A stretch of 61,543 bases of DNA, taken from contig CAJOFE010000013.1 in the NCBI GenBank assembly GCA_905233825.1, positions 1 through 61,543 on the forward strand, read 5' to 3'. The stretch is from an uncultured Prevotella sp. GTDB lineage: Bacteria; Bacteroidota; Bacteroidia; Bacteroidales; Bacteroidaceae. The notes below the pieces were generated by a model. It worked only from the letters and a program-made list of their open reading frames with translations. It did not search any database and had not been told where the DNA came from. Made by a program: the position numbers and the translations under genes. The first letter of the stretch is position 1; every line of letters starts with the position of its first letter. This document shows, piece by piece, positions 1-10,555 of this stretch.

Positions 1-2
1 AG

Positions 3-3000
3 GAAACGATAGCTAAGGGTATGGAGGAGATGGCTGATGATGAGAAATATCAGTTCCTACAATACCTTCCTGATGATTTGGGTATTGAATTAGTATATAC
101 CAAATTTAAGTCAGAGCCTGTATATAAAAAATATATTGGTGAAAAATGGGATATATGTAAAGCAGAAGTACCTTATGTTGTATTCGACATAGAAACTGAC
201 GGCACTAATATTACAGAGTTTGCATATCTCAAAGAAGACAATCTCCGTAAGTTTGAGGGAGAAGAACAGCTAAACTCATTGGCTAGAACAATTAAGAATA
301 CACCTATTGTTGTTGGACACAACATAAAACAATGGGATTTGCCTAATCTTGCTCAAAAGGGCGTTTCTACAGACTCCTTCATTTGGGACACACTGGAAAT
401 CGAAATACTTCTCAACCCATGCCGTTATGCTTATTCACTTCGGACGAAACATAAATCAGAAGATGACACGCTACTGGAAAATAAACTTTTTTGGAACCAG
501 TTGTATCGTCTGTCCCTGCACCCAGATGTTTGTGATAAGCTAAAGGACTTTTTGCCTACGCAAATTATGAGTATTCTGTCTGAAATACAGAAACCATATT
601 TTGCTGAATACTTTAAGGAGACGGCTAATGAGAATATTAAATTTTTCCAGGAGCTTCGTCCTCTGTATGTCTCTCTCCAAAAGAAGCTTACAGATATTGG
701 GGAAATCCCTATTGATGAACCTACATTGATAGTTGCCCCTCAGGCTTTATGGCCACGCATAGCTCAGTATGTGCCGATGAAGTTTCCATGTAACTCACAA
801 AATAGTAGATTCAAAGTTATTAACAAGCAGAAACTTATAGAAACGCCGTTGGCTAATCCACTATGGAATGCTGTGTTAAAAAGATTTTGTGAGGTATCTA
901 CAACCCCAATAGTGGCCAATATCGCACAATATCTACGAGTCAATTCTGAAAACAAAGACAAAATAACATTCACAGATGAACTGCTTGAAAAGTATTTGTC
1001 AGATGCAGCGAGTCATATAGACTGCATAGACATCGACGCTTTTGAGGACAGTAGCTTATGGCAAAACAATTACAAGCACATCTACATCATAGGTTCAGAG
1101 CGTCAAGACAGAGTGCATAGATGCAAATATGATAAAGAATGGACTATTTCTGAACTTCTTGGACGAGGAAGCAGGCTACCATTGGCGATGGCTTCAACCA
1201 ACATTGCACTACTTACAAAAGAAGAGATTTCTGGATTAGGTCTGCAAAAATCAGACTTGACGGCCAATATATGGGCTGAACGTCAATGGTCAGGAACCAT
1301 TGCTATATATCAAAACTATCAATATCAAAAGTTTAGGAAGAAGTTTTTATCTCACTTCTCTGCTAAGCCAGAGGTGATAGAATGGATATTGAAAGGAGAA
1401 AAGGAGAATGAGCATGAATTAATTCAGGTCAGAACAAGCCAAAGTGAGGAATACAACCCGACACAAGTTCGAGTGAATTCATCTACAACATCGAGACACA
1501 AGTATTGGGTCTATCAAATGTCGTTATTGCAAAAAGTTCACTTGGAGAACCCTAATCTTCCTGTCGTCTATATTATCAACGATACGGAAGAGTATAATGA
1601 ACTATGCGCTTACGCACGACAGTGCGGGTATTTTATTCCAGACGAAGGTACAGGCTTCCGCAAATTGGAATATATAGGCGAGCACCCCAATGGCATGATA
1701 ATTATCAGTAAAGAGAGGTTTATCAATGACATTGGCTCATATCGTACCGACAGGCCATTCTGTTATGTGTGGGACAATATGGACATCGACCGTTATAAAA
1801 TCATGTGGGACACTTTACCGTTCGAAGGTGATTATGATGATAGTAAGGAAGATGAATCTGACGAGAAACACAAATTGACTTCGGCTCGCCAATGTATCAT
1901 AGCTGCATGGCCAATATTTGAACATTATCACTCAATGGTAATGGCAAATAGTGAGAAGACGAAGTTCTACATCTTTGACCCATACTTCGATGATTATACT
2001 GGACTAGAGAATATTTGCCAGTCACAAGTAAGGAATTATGTTCTGTGGGCTAATGAAGAGGAATATAAGGCTGCTCTATCAGAAGCAGAAGAATATTTCC
2101 AAAGTTTCAGAACTGTGAATGATATTCCTGACGCACATACTGCAATGGAATTTGTGCGTCCTCATTTTATTGGCAACAATAACTGGTACGATTATCAAAT
2201 TCCCTTACTGGAGCATATGATGGAACGGAAAAGTGATTGTGTTATTTCTTTGCCGACTGGCGGAGGAAAATCTGTCGTATTCCAAGCTCCAGCTATATAC
2301 AGGGCAATGTTCACCCATCGTTTGACTATTGTCATATCGCCTCTGCGTGCACTGATGCAGGATCAAGTGGAAGATTTGCATGCTAAAGGGTTTGTGACAA
2401 ATGTTGATTATCTGAGTGGGGACAGACTACCTGTTGAGACTCAATCCATATATCGTAGGATTAAGAGCGGTGATATTGCTCTTCTCTACATTACTCCGGA
2501 AAGATTCCGTGTTCGTTCGTTTATAGACGTACTCTATCAACGACTTCACATGGATGGAGGTTTGGAGTATGTGGTATTTGATGAAGCTCACTGTATATCA
2601 CAGTGGGGACAAGATTTCAGACCAGATTATCGCAATGCCATCATTACCTGTGTTGAACTTAAAAAGAAATTCGACATACGTATTGCTCTTTTATCAGCTA
2701 CTGTTACTGCACAAGTTGAAAGAGACTTACGGCAATTCATACCTGATTTGGTCAAGCTTGGAGATACTCCCAATCCAGTAAGAGAACATATATCAATATC
2801 CTTTGCGATTAACGGAAGTAGTAAGAAAAAACAGGGGCATGATGCTACTGCCAGAGTTAAGGCTATTGCAGAGTATATTCTTACCAACAAGATTAGTTTT
2901 GAAAAAAGTTGCATGTTAGTTTTCTGTCGGACTCACAATGACTGTGTAGATACGGCAGATGCGTTAAACGAATTATGTTCTGCAGAAGAACATCAAAACG

Positions 3001-6000
3001 ATGTGTTAGGAGAATGTGCTGATCACATAGATTTCTATCATGCGGGACTAGATGCCACTCAACGTAATGACAAGTATAAGCAATTTAAGAATGACCCAGA
3101 TGATCATATACCTGAAGACGAACGAATAAAAGTGCTTTGTACTACAAAAGCATTTGGAATGGGTATGGACATTCCTAATGTTCATTATGTGGTTCACTAT
3201 AACCCACCATCTGTTCTGGAAGATTATTTGCAGGAGGTTGGTCGTGCAGGGCGTGACCATAAGAAATATGAAGAAGCATTCCCAAATGGCGGAAAGATAC
3301 CCGCTCTTTGTATAACTTCTCCTGATGATTTCAGACATTTGAAAGACCTTCTTGTTAGAAGCCAGATGAGTTGGGCAGATTTGACCGACTGTAAGGATGC
3401 TATTGTTGACTTTATCCATCGCTTCAAAACCATTGATGAGGTGATGGTTAACCCAATTGTTATCCCATATAGTGTGTGGGTCAAAAATCAAGATAGAGAT
3501 AATTTTACCGACATTACTGCTTCAAGACTTGCTTTCCATTGGTTAGAGCATATTGGCTATCTAAAACTCAAATATCTTAGCCAAGCATATTTCTCAATTA
3601 CTGTACCAGAAGGGGCTGAACCCAAAAGAGCTGATGGAGAACAAAATAAGATGGTTTTGGACTATTTGAAGCGTAATGCAGAAAGAAATGATGAACCATC
3701 ACTCTTCTCTATAGTAGACATGAGAAAGTCTTTGCGATTGTCAATCGCAAAAATAATCAATGCAATGCTGTATTATCAGAAACAGCATACATTATCCCTT
3801 AATGAAACTATGCGCTGTGAAATTCTCACACGGCGCTATTGGGAAACAAAATATATGGTAGACCGAAATAAAAACGAATTTACCCTTCATATAATTTTTG
3901 ATGGTTTACACAATTTGTTAGGTTCATGCAAAAAAGGTGAAGAGCGTATCATTGATATGAAAGAACGAACCGAAATCTGCAACAGCCTACTGAACGATTT
4001 CTCATGTGACACTATAACAGAAGAGAAGAAACGGAGAAATGGACATATTGATAAAACTGTCTATATGCCTTGGAAGCCTATTTCTGATAAAGAGCCCAAA
4101 GGTGCTGTTTTAATAGCAGAAACTTTCAAAAAGGACATTAAGGGTAGGACTGGTAACAATATGTTTAGGATCTTACGATATGTGCCTGGTGTCGATTTTA
4201 AGATAAAACAAACCAATGAGGAGGTTACCTACAGAATAAAGGTAAAAGACAATTCCTGGAAGTCTTTCTTGACTAAACTTGAAAAAGACTGTTTTGAATG
4301 GATTAAATATGTTTGGAAAAATAACGACTATTTCAAATGGTCTGAGCAGATTATTGAATTTGATTTTAGATACGAAAACAATCCTATAGGGTATTTTGAA
4401 AAAATCCTTGCTGTTCTGAGGCTACTATCCTATATTGACCATACTCCGTTAATTAATTCTGGTATAGAGGTCAAGGCCAATGAGAATACCCCTACACCTA
4501 TTGACGAGGGAAAAGATCCCGATTCCCCGATGTCTAAATATAGACAAGAATTTGATGACCAAGAGAAGATTAAGGCAGTACGATTGACTTGTATGAACAT
4601 CTTCTCTCTTATCACAGAGTCAGACCGACAAAGTCAATTTATTCGTCGCTATTTTGAATGTGAAAAATATAAAGACTTTATAAAACTGGCTGAAGACTAT
4701 GCTCCAGCAGGGTCGTCTATCATGGAAGAATTAACAGACAAAGCGTTGGAGGAAGAGGAGAAGAAAATGGAGGGAAATGCAGAACAATTTGCCATCTATA
4801 ATCAACCTCGTTCTAATCACGTCAATGTTCTTGCAGGACCAGGTTCTGGCAAAACTCATGTTCTTACGCTTAGATGTGCAAAATTGATTTATAGGGAGCA
4901 CATTCTTCCTGAACATATTCTTGTCCTTGCTTACAACCGTGCTGTTGTAATAGAACTTCAGAATCGTATAGATAAGCTATTTACAAAGCTTGGCATGAGC
5001 CGTGTTGCCCATCGTCTGCATGTTTATACATTCCATGAGTTTGCCAGAAGAAGTATGGGTAAGTGTCTGGATGATATTCCTACCAAGTGTTGGGAATATG
5101 CTTTCTGGCAATATTTGAGTAATCCAAATAGTATCAGAGATTTTAGGGGCAAATATCCACAAATTGAGTTTATTCTTATTGATGAATTCCAAGATATTAC
5201 ACAAAATAGATTGGCAATTATCGATAGACTCCAAAACATATATCCTGCTGCAACGTATTTTACTATTGGCGATATCAATCAGAGCATATATGGTTTCGAC
5301 CGCCGTCCTAAGGATTGTAATAGGTGTGGATGTTGGAGAACAAATATTAGACTAACAAGAGAACCACAATGTCTTTATACTCCTGTTACGGCAGAACAAT
5401 ATGCCGACTCATTAAATCCGCAACCATATTATGACAGATTAAATGCCATGCTCCACCCAGAGCAGTTGGGGATGTTTACAAACTACCGCTCATATCAGAA
5501 AATACTAGATTGCTCTGCTAAATATGTACCAAAGGGTTATCAATTACCTGTATCTGCTGATTCGTTAATGAAGCATGAACCGCAAGTTGATTATACTTTT
5601 ATTTCGGATTGTAACGATGAGAACCTTGAAAAGTGGAAGGACGATCTCAATCTATACATATCAAAAGTGCAAGAGTCGAATAGCCGTATTCTTTCTGAAG
5701 AGGATAGCTACCAGCGCATCAGGGACATTGCGGTGTTTTTTAGAACAAACAATGAGGTTTATCGCGGCTACTCCCTTATTAAACCTTTTGTTCCTAAAGA
5801 CGTGAGAATACGAATCCAAGGAGCAAGTAATTGCGAACTTTGGCGTGAACGAGAAATCTTTTTCCTTATTCATACACTTTTGTCTCATCCTGACACAGAA
5901 ATAGAATTACGCAACGTAGAAAAGAATACCGTACAGGGGATTAAAAAATTCATTCAACAAAAAATGGATGATTCGCCTAATTGGGATCGATTCTATCTTG

Positions 6001-6749
6001 ACCTTGCCTATACTCTGGTTTTAAATTATATCGACTCAATAAGAAGTGATGATGTACAACATACGTGGTCGGAGCTAGCTGAATATATCAAAGATATTGC
6101 AGGAAACGATGACGGTGGACAAGTATATAAAATTTACGAGCACTATAAAAACGAGAGAATTATTCAAAAAGACCCGCTTACAATCATCCTGACTACGATG
6201 CACAAAGTTAAGGGCTTGGAATTTGATGCTGTATTCATTACGCCTTCCTCTGCAAATTTGCCTTTAAAGCCTCATAGAGTTTACAATCCTGGTGATCCTT
6301 TGGCTGAAGACGATTTAGCAGATATTGCAGAGGAGCGTCGTCTGTTATTTGTTGCTTATACTCGCGCAAAAAAATATCTCCATGTATACAAGGGAGATAG
6401 AGAAAGAGCTGTAGACGAGTGGAAGATATACATTCAACCAAATCAGGCGGCTATATATACAGAGAAAGACCCTTCTATGGATAAGTATTTTCTTTCATAT
6501 AATGCTATGGAAAGATGCTTCCAGTTCAATGATTATATAACTAAGAACGTCCGTAAAGATGATGAGATACAACTAATTGAATATCGGAATTATTATTATA
6601 TCTTGCACGGCACGCAGTATATCGGACGATTGTCAAATAATAGTGATATAGTTAGAAATGCAAGAAATAATCATATCCAAAGACTTCGTCGTTTTCATGT
6701 TAGTGACATCTGTGCACTTTTGGAACATTATGGTGTGAAAATGCCATAA
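3..6749 (+). CDS. Giant DEDD exonuclease - RecQ helicase - UvrD/PcrA helicase fusion (5' end probably outside the window)
   Basis: At least 2242 residues. Counting from the ATG at 21: a DEDD-type 3'-5' exonuclease domain (DIETDG at 56-61, VVGHNIKQWDL with D106, HKSEDD near 144-149); a RecQ-like SF2 helicase (TGGGKS near 746, DEAH near 854, then FGMGMDIPNVHYVVHYNPP and GRAGRD near 1050-1075); and a C-terminal SF1 helicase (AGPGSGKT near 1605, LIDEFQDI near 1717, MHKVKGLEFD near 2058, FVAYTRAK near 2110). All three nucleotide or metal sites look intact. The frame stays open from base 3 to the ATG without a stop, so the true start probably lies beyond the left edge. It is AT-rich, unlike the region right of 11.8 kb. 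Sixty-four bases separate it from a second helicase gene on the same strand, with no clear promoter between, so they are probably one operon. Function is inferred: DNA unwinding and degradation, perhaps anti-phage or plasmid defence. Confidence 0.85.
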   Translation, partial: ETIAKGMEEMADDEKYQFLQYLPDDLGIELVYTKFKSEPVYKKYIGEKWDICKAEVPYVVFDIETDGTNITEFAYLKEDNLRKFEGEEQLNSLARTIKNTPIVVGHNIKQWDLPNLAQKGVSTDSFIWDTLEIEILLNPCRYAYSLRTKHKSEDDTLLENKLFWNQLYRLSLHPDVCDKLKDFLPTQIMSILSEIQKPYFAEYFKETANENIKFFQELRPLYVSLQKKLTDIGEIPIDEPTLIVAPQALWPRIAQYVPMKFPCNSQNSRFKVINKQKLIETPLANPLWNAVLKRFCEVSTTPIVANIAQYLRVNSENKDKITFTDELLEKYLSDAASHIDCIDIDAFEDSSLWQNNYKHIYIIGSERQDRVHRCKYDKEWTISELLGRGSRLPLAMASTNIALLTKEEISGLGLQKSDLTANIWAERQWSGTIAIYQNYQYQKFRKKFLSHFSAKPEVIEWILKGEKENEHELIQVRTSQSEEYNPTQVRVNSSTTSRHKYWVYQMSLLQKVHLENPNLPVVYIINDTEEYNELCAYARQCGYFIPDEGTGFRKLEYIGEHPNGMIIISKERFINDIGSYRTDRPFCYVWDNMDIDRYKIMWDTLPFEGDYDDSKEDESDEKHKLTSARQCIIAAWPIFEHYHSMVMANSEKTKFYIFDPYFDDYTGLENICQSQVRNYVLWANEEEYKAALSEAEEYFQSFRTVNDIPDAHTAMEFVRPHFIGNNNWYDYQIPLLEHMMERKSDCVISLPTGGGKSVVFQAPAIYRAMFTHRLTIVISPLRALMQDQVEDLHAKGFVTNVDYLSGDRLPVETQSIYRRIKSGDIALLYITPERFRVRSFIDVLYQRLHMDGGLEYVVFDEAHCISQWGQDFRPDYRNAIITCVELKKKFDIRIALLSATVTAQVERDLRQFIPDLVKLGDTPNPVREHISISFAINGSSKKKQGHDATARVKAIAEYILTNKISFEKSCMLVFCRTHNDCVDTADALNELCSAEEHQNDVLGECADHIDFYHAGLDATQRNDKYKQFKNDPDDHIPEDERIKVLCTTKAFGMGMDIPNVHYVVHYNPPSVLEDYLQEVGRAGRDHKKYEEAFPNGGKIPALCITSPDDFRHLKDLLVRSQMSWADLTDCKDAIVDFIHRFKTIDEVMVNPIVIPYSVWVKNQDRDNFTDITASRLAFHWLEHIGYLKLKYLSQAYFSITVPEGAEPKRADGEQNKMVLDYLKRNAERNDEPSLFSIVDMRKSLRLSIAKIINAMLYYQKQHTLSLNETMRCEILTRRYWETKYMVDRNKNEFTLHIIFDGLHNLLGSCKKGEERIIDMKERTEICNSLLNDFSCDTITEEKKRRNGHIDKTVYMPWKPISDKEPKGAVLIAETFKKDIKGRTGNNMFRILRYVPGVDFKIKQTNEEVTYRIKVKDNSWKSFLTKLEKDCFEWIKYVWKNNDYFKWSEQIIEFDFRYENNPIGYFEKILAVLRLLSYIDHTPLINSGIEVKANENTPTPIDEGKDPDSPMSKYRQEFDDQEKIKAVRLTCMNIFSLITESDRQSQFIRRYFECEKYKDFIKLAEDYAPAGSSIMEELTDKALEEEEKKMEGNAEQFAIYNQPRSNHVNVLAGPGSGKTHVLTLRCAKLIYREHILPEHILVLAYNRAVVIELQNRIDKLFTKLGMSRVAHRLHVYTFHEFARRSMGKCLDDIPTKCWEYAFWQYLSNPNSIRDFRGKYPQIEFILIDEFQDITQNRLAIIDRLQNIYPAATYFTIGDINQSIYGFDRRPKDCNRCGCWRTNIRLTREPQCLYTPVTAEQYADSLNPQPYYDRLNAMLHPEQLGMFTNYRSYQKILDCSAKYVPKGYQLPVSADSLMKHEPQVDYTFISDCNDENLEKWKDDLNLYISKVQESNSRILSEEDSYQRIRDIAVFFRTNNEVYRGYSLIKPFVPKDVRIRIQGASNCELWREREIFFLIHTLLSHPDTEIELRNVEKNTVQGIKKFIQQKMDDSPNWDRFYLDLAYTLVLNYIDSIRSDDVQHTWSELAEYIKDIAGNDDGGQVYKIYEHYKNERIIQKDPLTIILTTMHKVKGLEFDAVFITPSSANLPLKPHRVYNPGDPLAEDDLADIAEERRLLFVAYTRAKKYLHVYKGDRERAVDEWKIYIQPNQAAIYTEKDPSMDKYFLSYNAMERCFQFNDYITKNVRKDDEIQLIEYRNYYYILHGTQYIGRLSNNSDIVRNARNNHIQRLRRFHVSDICALLEHYGVKMP

Positions 6750-6813
6750 GGAAAGGTTTTGTTTATCTAGTTCAAATTGCTGGCTTTGGAGAACCATATT
6801 AAAATATACAATT

Positions 6814-8745
6814 ATGGAATCTATTAAAGAATCATTAAAACATGACTACAATCTTGCAGTAGACTGTTTCAACAACAAAGACTATATCTCATTCTTTCGC
6901 AATGTTCGCCCAGCGATAGAATGGATATGTAAGCTGTTTATTAGAGATGTTGTTGGAAAAAAGATAGACTATGATGATATTATGGAGGGGCGTAAAACTA
7001 TATACAAAACGTATGATAGTTTTAAAATTGTTTCATCAGACACAAAGAAAGCTCCAACGGGAAGTGCATTGGCTATTCTTGTGCCAAAAGCATATTATAT
7101 GAAACATCCAGATGTTTTTACATCAAAGATGGATAATACGATGAAGAGAATCCGAACAGGGGTTGATAGCAATAGTAAATCGTTCGAGTATTGGTATAGC
7201 GTGGCTAGTGAAATTGGTAATCACTCGGGGGCGTCCTCAATGGATATTGAAATTCAGGCGAGAAATTGTGCAACAACATTTCCTGGCTTTATTGATTTCC
7301 TTGACGCAAACCATATTCTTTCAGATGAAACGATTTCATTCTTAAAGCAGCTGCAGAATTTTTCTTTTAACTCTGTTCGTGAGAAAGAACTGTCTCAAGC
7401 AAAAAAACAGATCCAGGAACAAGATGAGAAACTGAAGGCTAATAGCCAAATAATACAAGATCAAAGTAATACGATTAAAGAACAAGACTCAACTTTGCTT
7501 GTAATGCAAAAGCAACTGGCTGAAATCGAAAAGTCACATCTTGAATCTTTAGAAAGAAATAACGATATTGAAAAGCAACTTGAAGAAAAAATATCTGAAA
7601 TTGAGCGTTTAAAAGTTCAATTGGAAGAACGAGGAATTAATGATGAACAGGAAGAAACAGAACAAGAATCTTCTGCTTCTTCAAATAGGACTAGTAACAC
7701 GAATAGACTAACAGAAAGGCTTACTATCTCTGAATGGGACGTGGATGAGAGTTCTATGGATGATGACCAATTGGATTTGATAGAACGTACTTTAGACAAG
7801 TCAATGTTGGTTGCAGGATGCGCAGGTAGCGGAAAATCTGTAATTGCCATGCATAAGGCAGAGCAGATAGCGCAAGCTGGATATAGTGTTATTCTAATTG
7901 CATACACAAAATCCCTCAACGGATTTATGCAATTAGGAAGTAACATTGCTACTCATTATCAGTTCTTCTACCATTATCAGTGGAAAAACATTCATAAAAT
8001 GCCTTCTGCTGATTACATCATAGTTGATGAAATACAAGATTTTGAACGGGATGAAATTTACGAATTTATCAATGCAGCAAAGAAGCACTATCTTTTCTTT
8101 GGTGATACGGCACAGTCTATCTATAGGCATTTCGGAAAGAAGACTCTAAGCATTGAGCAAATATCCGAGATGACTGGCCTCACAACTCTTCACCTCTATA
8201 ATAACTATAGGCTTCCAAGACCAGTTGCAAAAATTACGCAAGGATATGTTGGCGTTGATGTAATGCCTTATGCAGATAAAGTATATCGTAATAAGGAAAA
8301 GACATTACCTCATTTCGTTCATTTCCCTGATTTTAATGCACAGATGAATGCAATTGCTGATATAATTAGGAAAAACCCGGATTCAACAATAGGGATTTTA
8401 CTTCATAGCAATTCTCTTGTCGAGCAAACATGCAGACAATTATATACTGCAAAAATCAATTTTGAGTACAAATTCCAAATAGAAAGTTCAGCGGAAAGAA
8501 AAGTCTATGGAAACCTGGACTTCCGTACGGACTTACCAAAAGTGATGACCTATCATAGTGCAAAAGGATTACAGTTTGATATTGTAATATTGCCTGTATA
8601 TGAAGGAGCCAGTTCTGATGATTCTAGGAAATCGTTATATGTCGCAATGACTCGTACCATTCATACACTTTATGTATTGTACTCAACTCCGTTGCTATTG
8701 CCCCCATTAAACAACGTTCCCTCTCATCTCTATTTAAAAGAGTGA
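6814..8745 (+). CDS. HEPN/DUF4145-like N-terminal domain fused to SF1 (UvrD-like) helicase
   Basis: 643 residues. Residues 1-180 are helical, and the sequence SEIGNHSGA resembles the GNxxxH signature of DUF4145 (a HEPN relative); I do not see a canonical HEPN R-x4-6-H motif. Residues about 190-280 are a highly charged coiled coil rich in Q, E and K. From 300 on is a compact SF1 helicase core: Walker A GCAGSGKS near 335, Walker B VDEIQDF near 404, GDTAQSIY, MTYHSAKGLQFD near 577 and YVAMTRT near 609. It resembles DUF2075/UvrD_C_2 proteins. It follows the giant helicase in the same AT-rich block and is probably co-transcribed with it. Inferred role: partner helicase or sensor in the same DNA-processing or defence module. 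The helicase call is firm; the N-terminal domain call is tentative. Confidence 0.8.
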   Translation: MESIKESLKHDYNLAVDCFNNKDYISFFRNVRPAIEWICKLFIRDVVGKKIDYDDIMEGRKTIYKTYDSFKIVSSDTKKAPTGSALAILVPKAYYMKHPDVFTSKMDNTMKRIRTGVDSNSKSFEYWYSVASEIGNHSGASSMDIEIQARNCATTFPGFIDFLDANHILSDETISFLKQLQNFSFNSVREKELSQAKKQIQEQDEKLKANSQIIQDQSNTIKEQDSTLLVMQKQLAEIEKSHLESLERNNDIEKQLEEKISEIERLKVQLEERGINDEQEETEQESSASSNRTSNTNRLTERLTISEWDVDESSMDDDQLDLIERTLDKSMLVAGCAGSGKSVIAMHKAEQIAQAGYSVILIAYTKSLNGFMQLGSNIATHYQFFYHYQWKNIHKMPSADYIIVDEIQDFERDEIYEFINAAKKHYLFFGDTAQSIYRHFGKKTLSIEQISEMTGLTTLHLYNNYRLPRPVAKITQGYVGVDVMPYADKVYRNKEKTLPHFVHFPDFNAQMNAIADIIRKNPDSTIGILLHSNSLVEQTCRQLYTAKINFEYKFQIESSAERKVYGNLDFRTDLPKVMTYHSAKGLQFDIVILPVYEGASSDDSRKSLYVAMTRTIHTLYVLYSTPLLLPPLNNVPSHLYLKE

Positions 8746-8959
8746 TACTGGTTCTACATTTGAAGATAAAAAAGATGGCATAACTAATAACGATACTAGG
8801 CGGAACAGGTCAAGGAAAACTTTCCAGTGATAAAATCAACCCCAAGTTACAAATTCAGAACCAACTGGATTGCGTTCTACAAGTAATATAAAGGCGGAAA
8901 ATGCTATTACAACGTGACAATATCGAATTAAATCATTAATTTTGCAAGCGAGATAGATT
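8746..8959. other. Intergenic gap in the island with one promoter
   Basis: About 210 bases, AT-rich, with stops in all frames that I followed. No RNA gene or hairpin stands out. The only supported element is the -7 box at 8937-8944, which suggests the downstream pair of genes is transcribed separately from the helicases. Confidence 0.5.
8937..8944 (+). promoter_or_regulatory. Bacteroidota -7 box (TAATTTTG) for the AlbA_2 gene
   Basis: Matches TAnnTTTG exactly and lies 15 bases before the ATG at 8960. I see no convincing -33 element. Confidence 0.5.
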
Positions 8960-10552
8960 ATGGCACTGGCAATAAACATAGAAGATCTGCTGAATAAGCA
9001 GAAAATAGAGTCCAACAGGATTGAGTTCAAGAAAGGTTGGAATCCAGCAAGCATATACCATAGCATATGTGCTTTCGCTAATGATTTCGACGATCTTGGA
9101 GGTGGATATATATTGGTTGGCGTGGATAGCGATGATGATACAGGAATGGCTATCCGTCCCGTTGAAGGCGTACCAATCGAGAAGATTGACGGCATTCTTC
9201 AGGATATGGTGAGCTATAACAACAAGATGTCACCGTATTATTTGCCCAGAACAAGCGTTGAAGAGGTGGACGGAAAGCAGGTGTTGGTGATATGGTGTCC
9301 TGCAGGCATCAACAGGCCATATTCTGTACCTGAGAATGTGACCGCAAAGAATGGTAGTAAGGAATACTTCTATATCCGGAGCGGTACGAGTAGCATCATT
9401 GCCAAAGGGGAGGTGCTGGACGAACTACGTGAATTGGCAAGTCGTGTACCGTTTGATGAAAGGGGGAATCCTGACATTAAAGTAGAGGATATATCTACGT
9501 TGTTGCTTCGTGAGTATCTGGTTAAAGTAGGCAGTAAGCTGGCTAATGAGTTATACGAAAGGCCACTGAGCGAGATTCTGGAGCAGATGGACTTGTATGT
9601 TGGTCCATCAGAAAACCGTATGCTGAGGAATGTTGCTGCAATGATGTTTTGCGAGAATCCAAGTAAGTTTTTCAAGCGGACACAGGTAGAAGTGGTTTTC
9701 TTCCCTGAAGGACGACTGGTAAATCCCAACAATCTCTATGAGGCTCCTGTCATCACAGGTTCCGTGACACAGATCATTGAGCGGACGTTGGAGTATCTGA
9801 ATCGCATGGTGGTGATGCAATCCATCATTAAACCCAAGAATGACAACCACAGTATCAAGTTCTATACCTATCCTTACCAAGCATTGGAGGAAAGTATTAC
9901 GAACTCGTTATATCATCGCGACTATCGGGAATGGGAGCCAGTGGTGATTACTGTCGAGCCGAAGGGTATTACCATTCAGAACGTTGGTGGGCCAGACCGC
10001 AGCATCCCAGTTGCTGACATCAATCGTGGAGAATTGCTTATCTCCAAACGTTATCGCAACCGTCGTTTGGGTGAATATCTGAAGGAATTGGAGTTGACCG
10101 AAGGACGAAGCACAGGTATTCCTACCATCCAGAATGTATTGAAGGCAAATGGCTCGCCTCGCGCTGTCGTCGTTACGGATGAAGAGCGCACCTTCTTCCG
10201 CATCACTATTCCCTGTCATGAAGCAGCGGGCAATGTTATTGCTGACATAGCGACAAGAGAGAAGATAAAGGATAGTTCACAGGAAATGGTCAAGAACATC
10301 CCTGATGTCCTGAAGGATGTCCTAAAAGATGTCCAGAAAGATGTCCTAAAAGAACTATCTGAAAGACAGATAGTTATACTTGAATTGATATGCACATCAC
10401 CAGAGGCAACTCTAATAGAAATGTCCAGAAAGCTTAAGGTGTCCGACAAGACTATTCAACGAGAGTTTACAGCTATTAGGAAACTTGGTATCAATATTGA
10501 GCGCCAAAATGGACGCAAGGAAGGTAAATGGGTTATCAAAATTGGGAAATAG
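8960..10552 (+). CDS. AlbA_2 (Schlafen-like) domain ATP-binding protein with C-terminal winged helix
   Basis: 530 residues. The N-terminus is an AlbA_2 domain (NRIEFKKGWNP, then GGGYILVGVDSDDDTG), as found in bacterial Schlafen-related proteins and many 'ATP-binding' putative regulators. The middle has a GHKL/HATPase_c_4-like part (EESITNSLYHRDY near 314, then a segment ending GRSTGIPTIQNVL). The end is a helix-turn-helix (LIEMSRKLKVSDKTIQREF). Between the ATPase and HTH lies DVLK repeated four times (residues 449-464), encoded by 12-base units. Such proteins are common in Bacteroidota accessory regions and their biochemistry is mostly unproven; transcription regulator or nucleic-acid toxin are both possible. 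It is followed after 3 bases by the next gene, so the two are translationally linked. Confidence 0.75.
   Translation: MALAINIEDLLNKQKIESNRIEFKKGWNPASIYHSICAFANDFDDLGGGYILVGVDSDDDTGMAIRPVEGVPIEKIDGILQDMVSYNNKMSPYYLPRTSVEEVDGKQVLVIWCPAGINRPYSVPENVTAKNGSKEYFYIRSGTSSIIAKGEVLDELRELASRVPFDERGNPDIKVEDISTLLLREYLVKVGSKLANELYERPLSEILEQMDLYVGPSENRMLRNVAAMMFCENPSKFFKRTQVEVVFFPEGRLVNPNNLYEAPVITGSVTQIIERTLEYLNRMVVMQSIIKPKNDNHSIKFYTYPYQALEESITNSLYHRDYREWEPVVITVEPKGITIQNVGGPDRSIPVADINRGELLISKRYRNRRLGEYLKELELTEGRSTGIPTIQNVLKANGSPRAVVVTDEERTFFRITIPCHEAAGNVIADIATREKIKDSSQEMVKNIPDVLKDVLKDVQKDVLKELSERQIVILELICTSPEATLIEMSRKLKVSDKTIQREFTAIRKLGINIERQNGRKEGKWVIKIGK
10304..10351 (+). repeat. Four in-frame 12-base tandem repeats (GATGTCCTRAAR)
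   Basis: Units start at 10304, 10316, 10328 and 10340; the third has CAG in place of the CTG/CTA codon. Each unit encodes DVLK or DVQK, so copy-number change by slippage would lengthen the linker before the HTH without breaking the frame. Confidence 0.85.
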
Positions 10553-10555
10553 GAA

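Noticed and set aside
8746..8936. Possible remnant gene between the helicase and AlbA_2 genes
   Set aside because: Translations of this stretch contain frequent stops and no recognisable segment.
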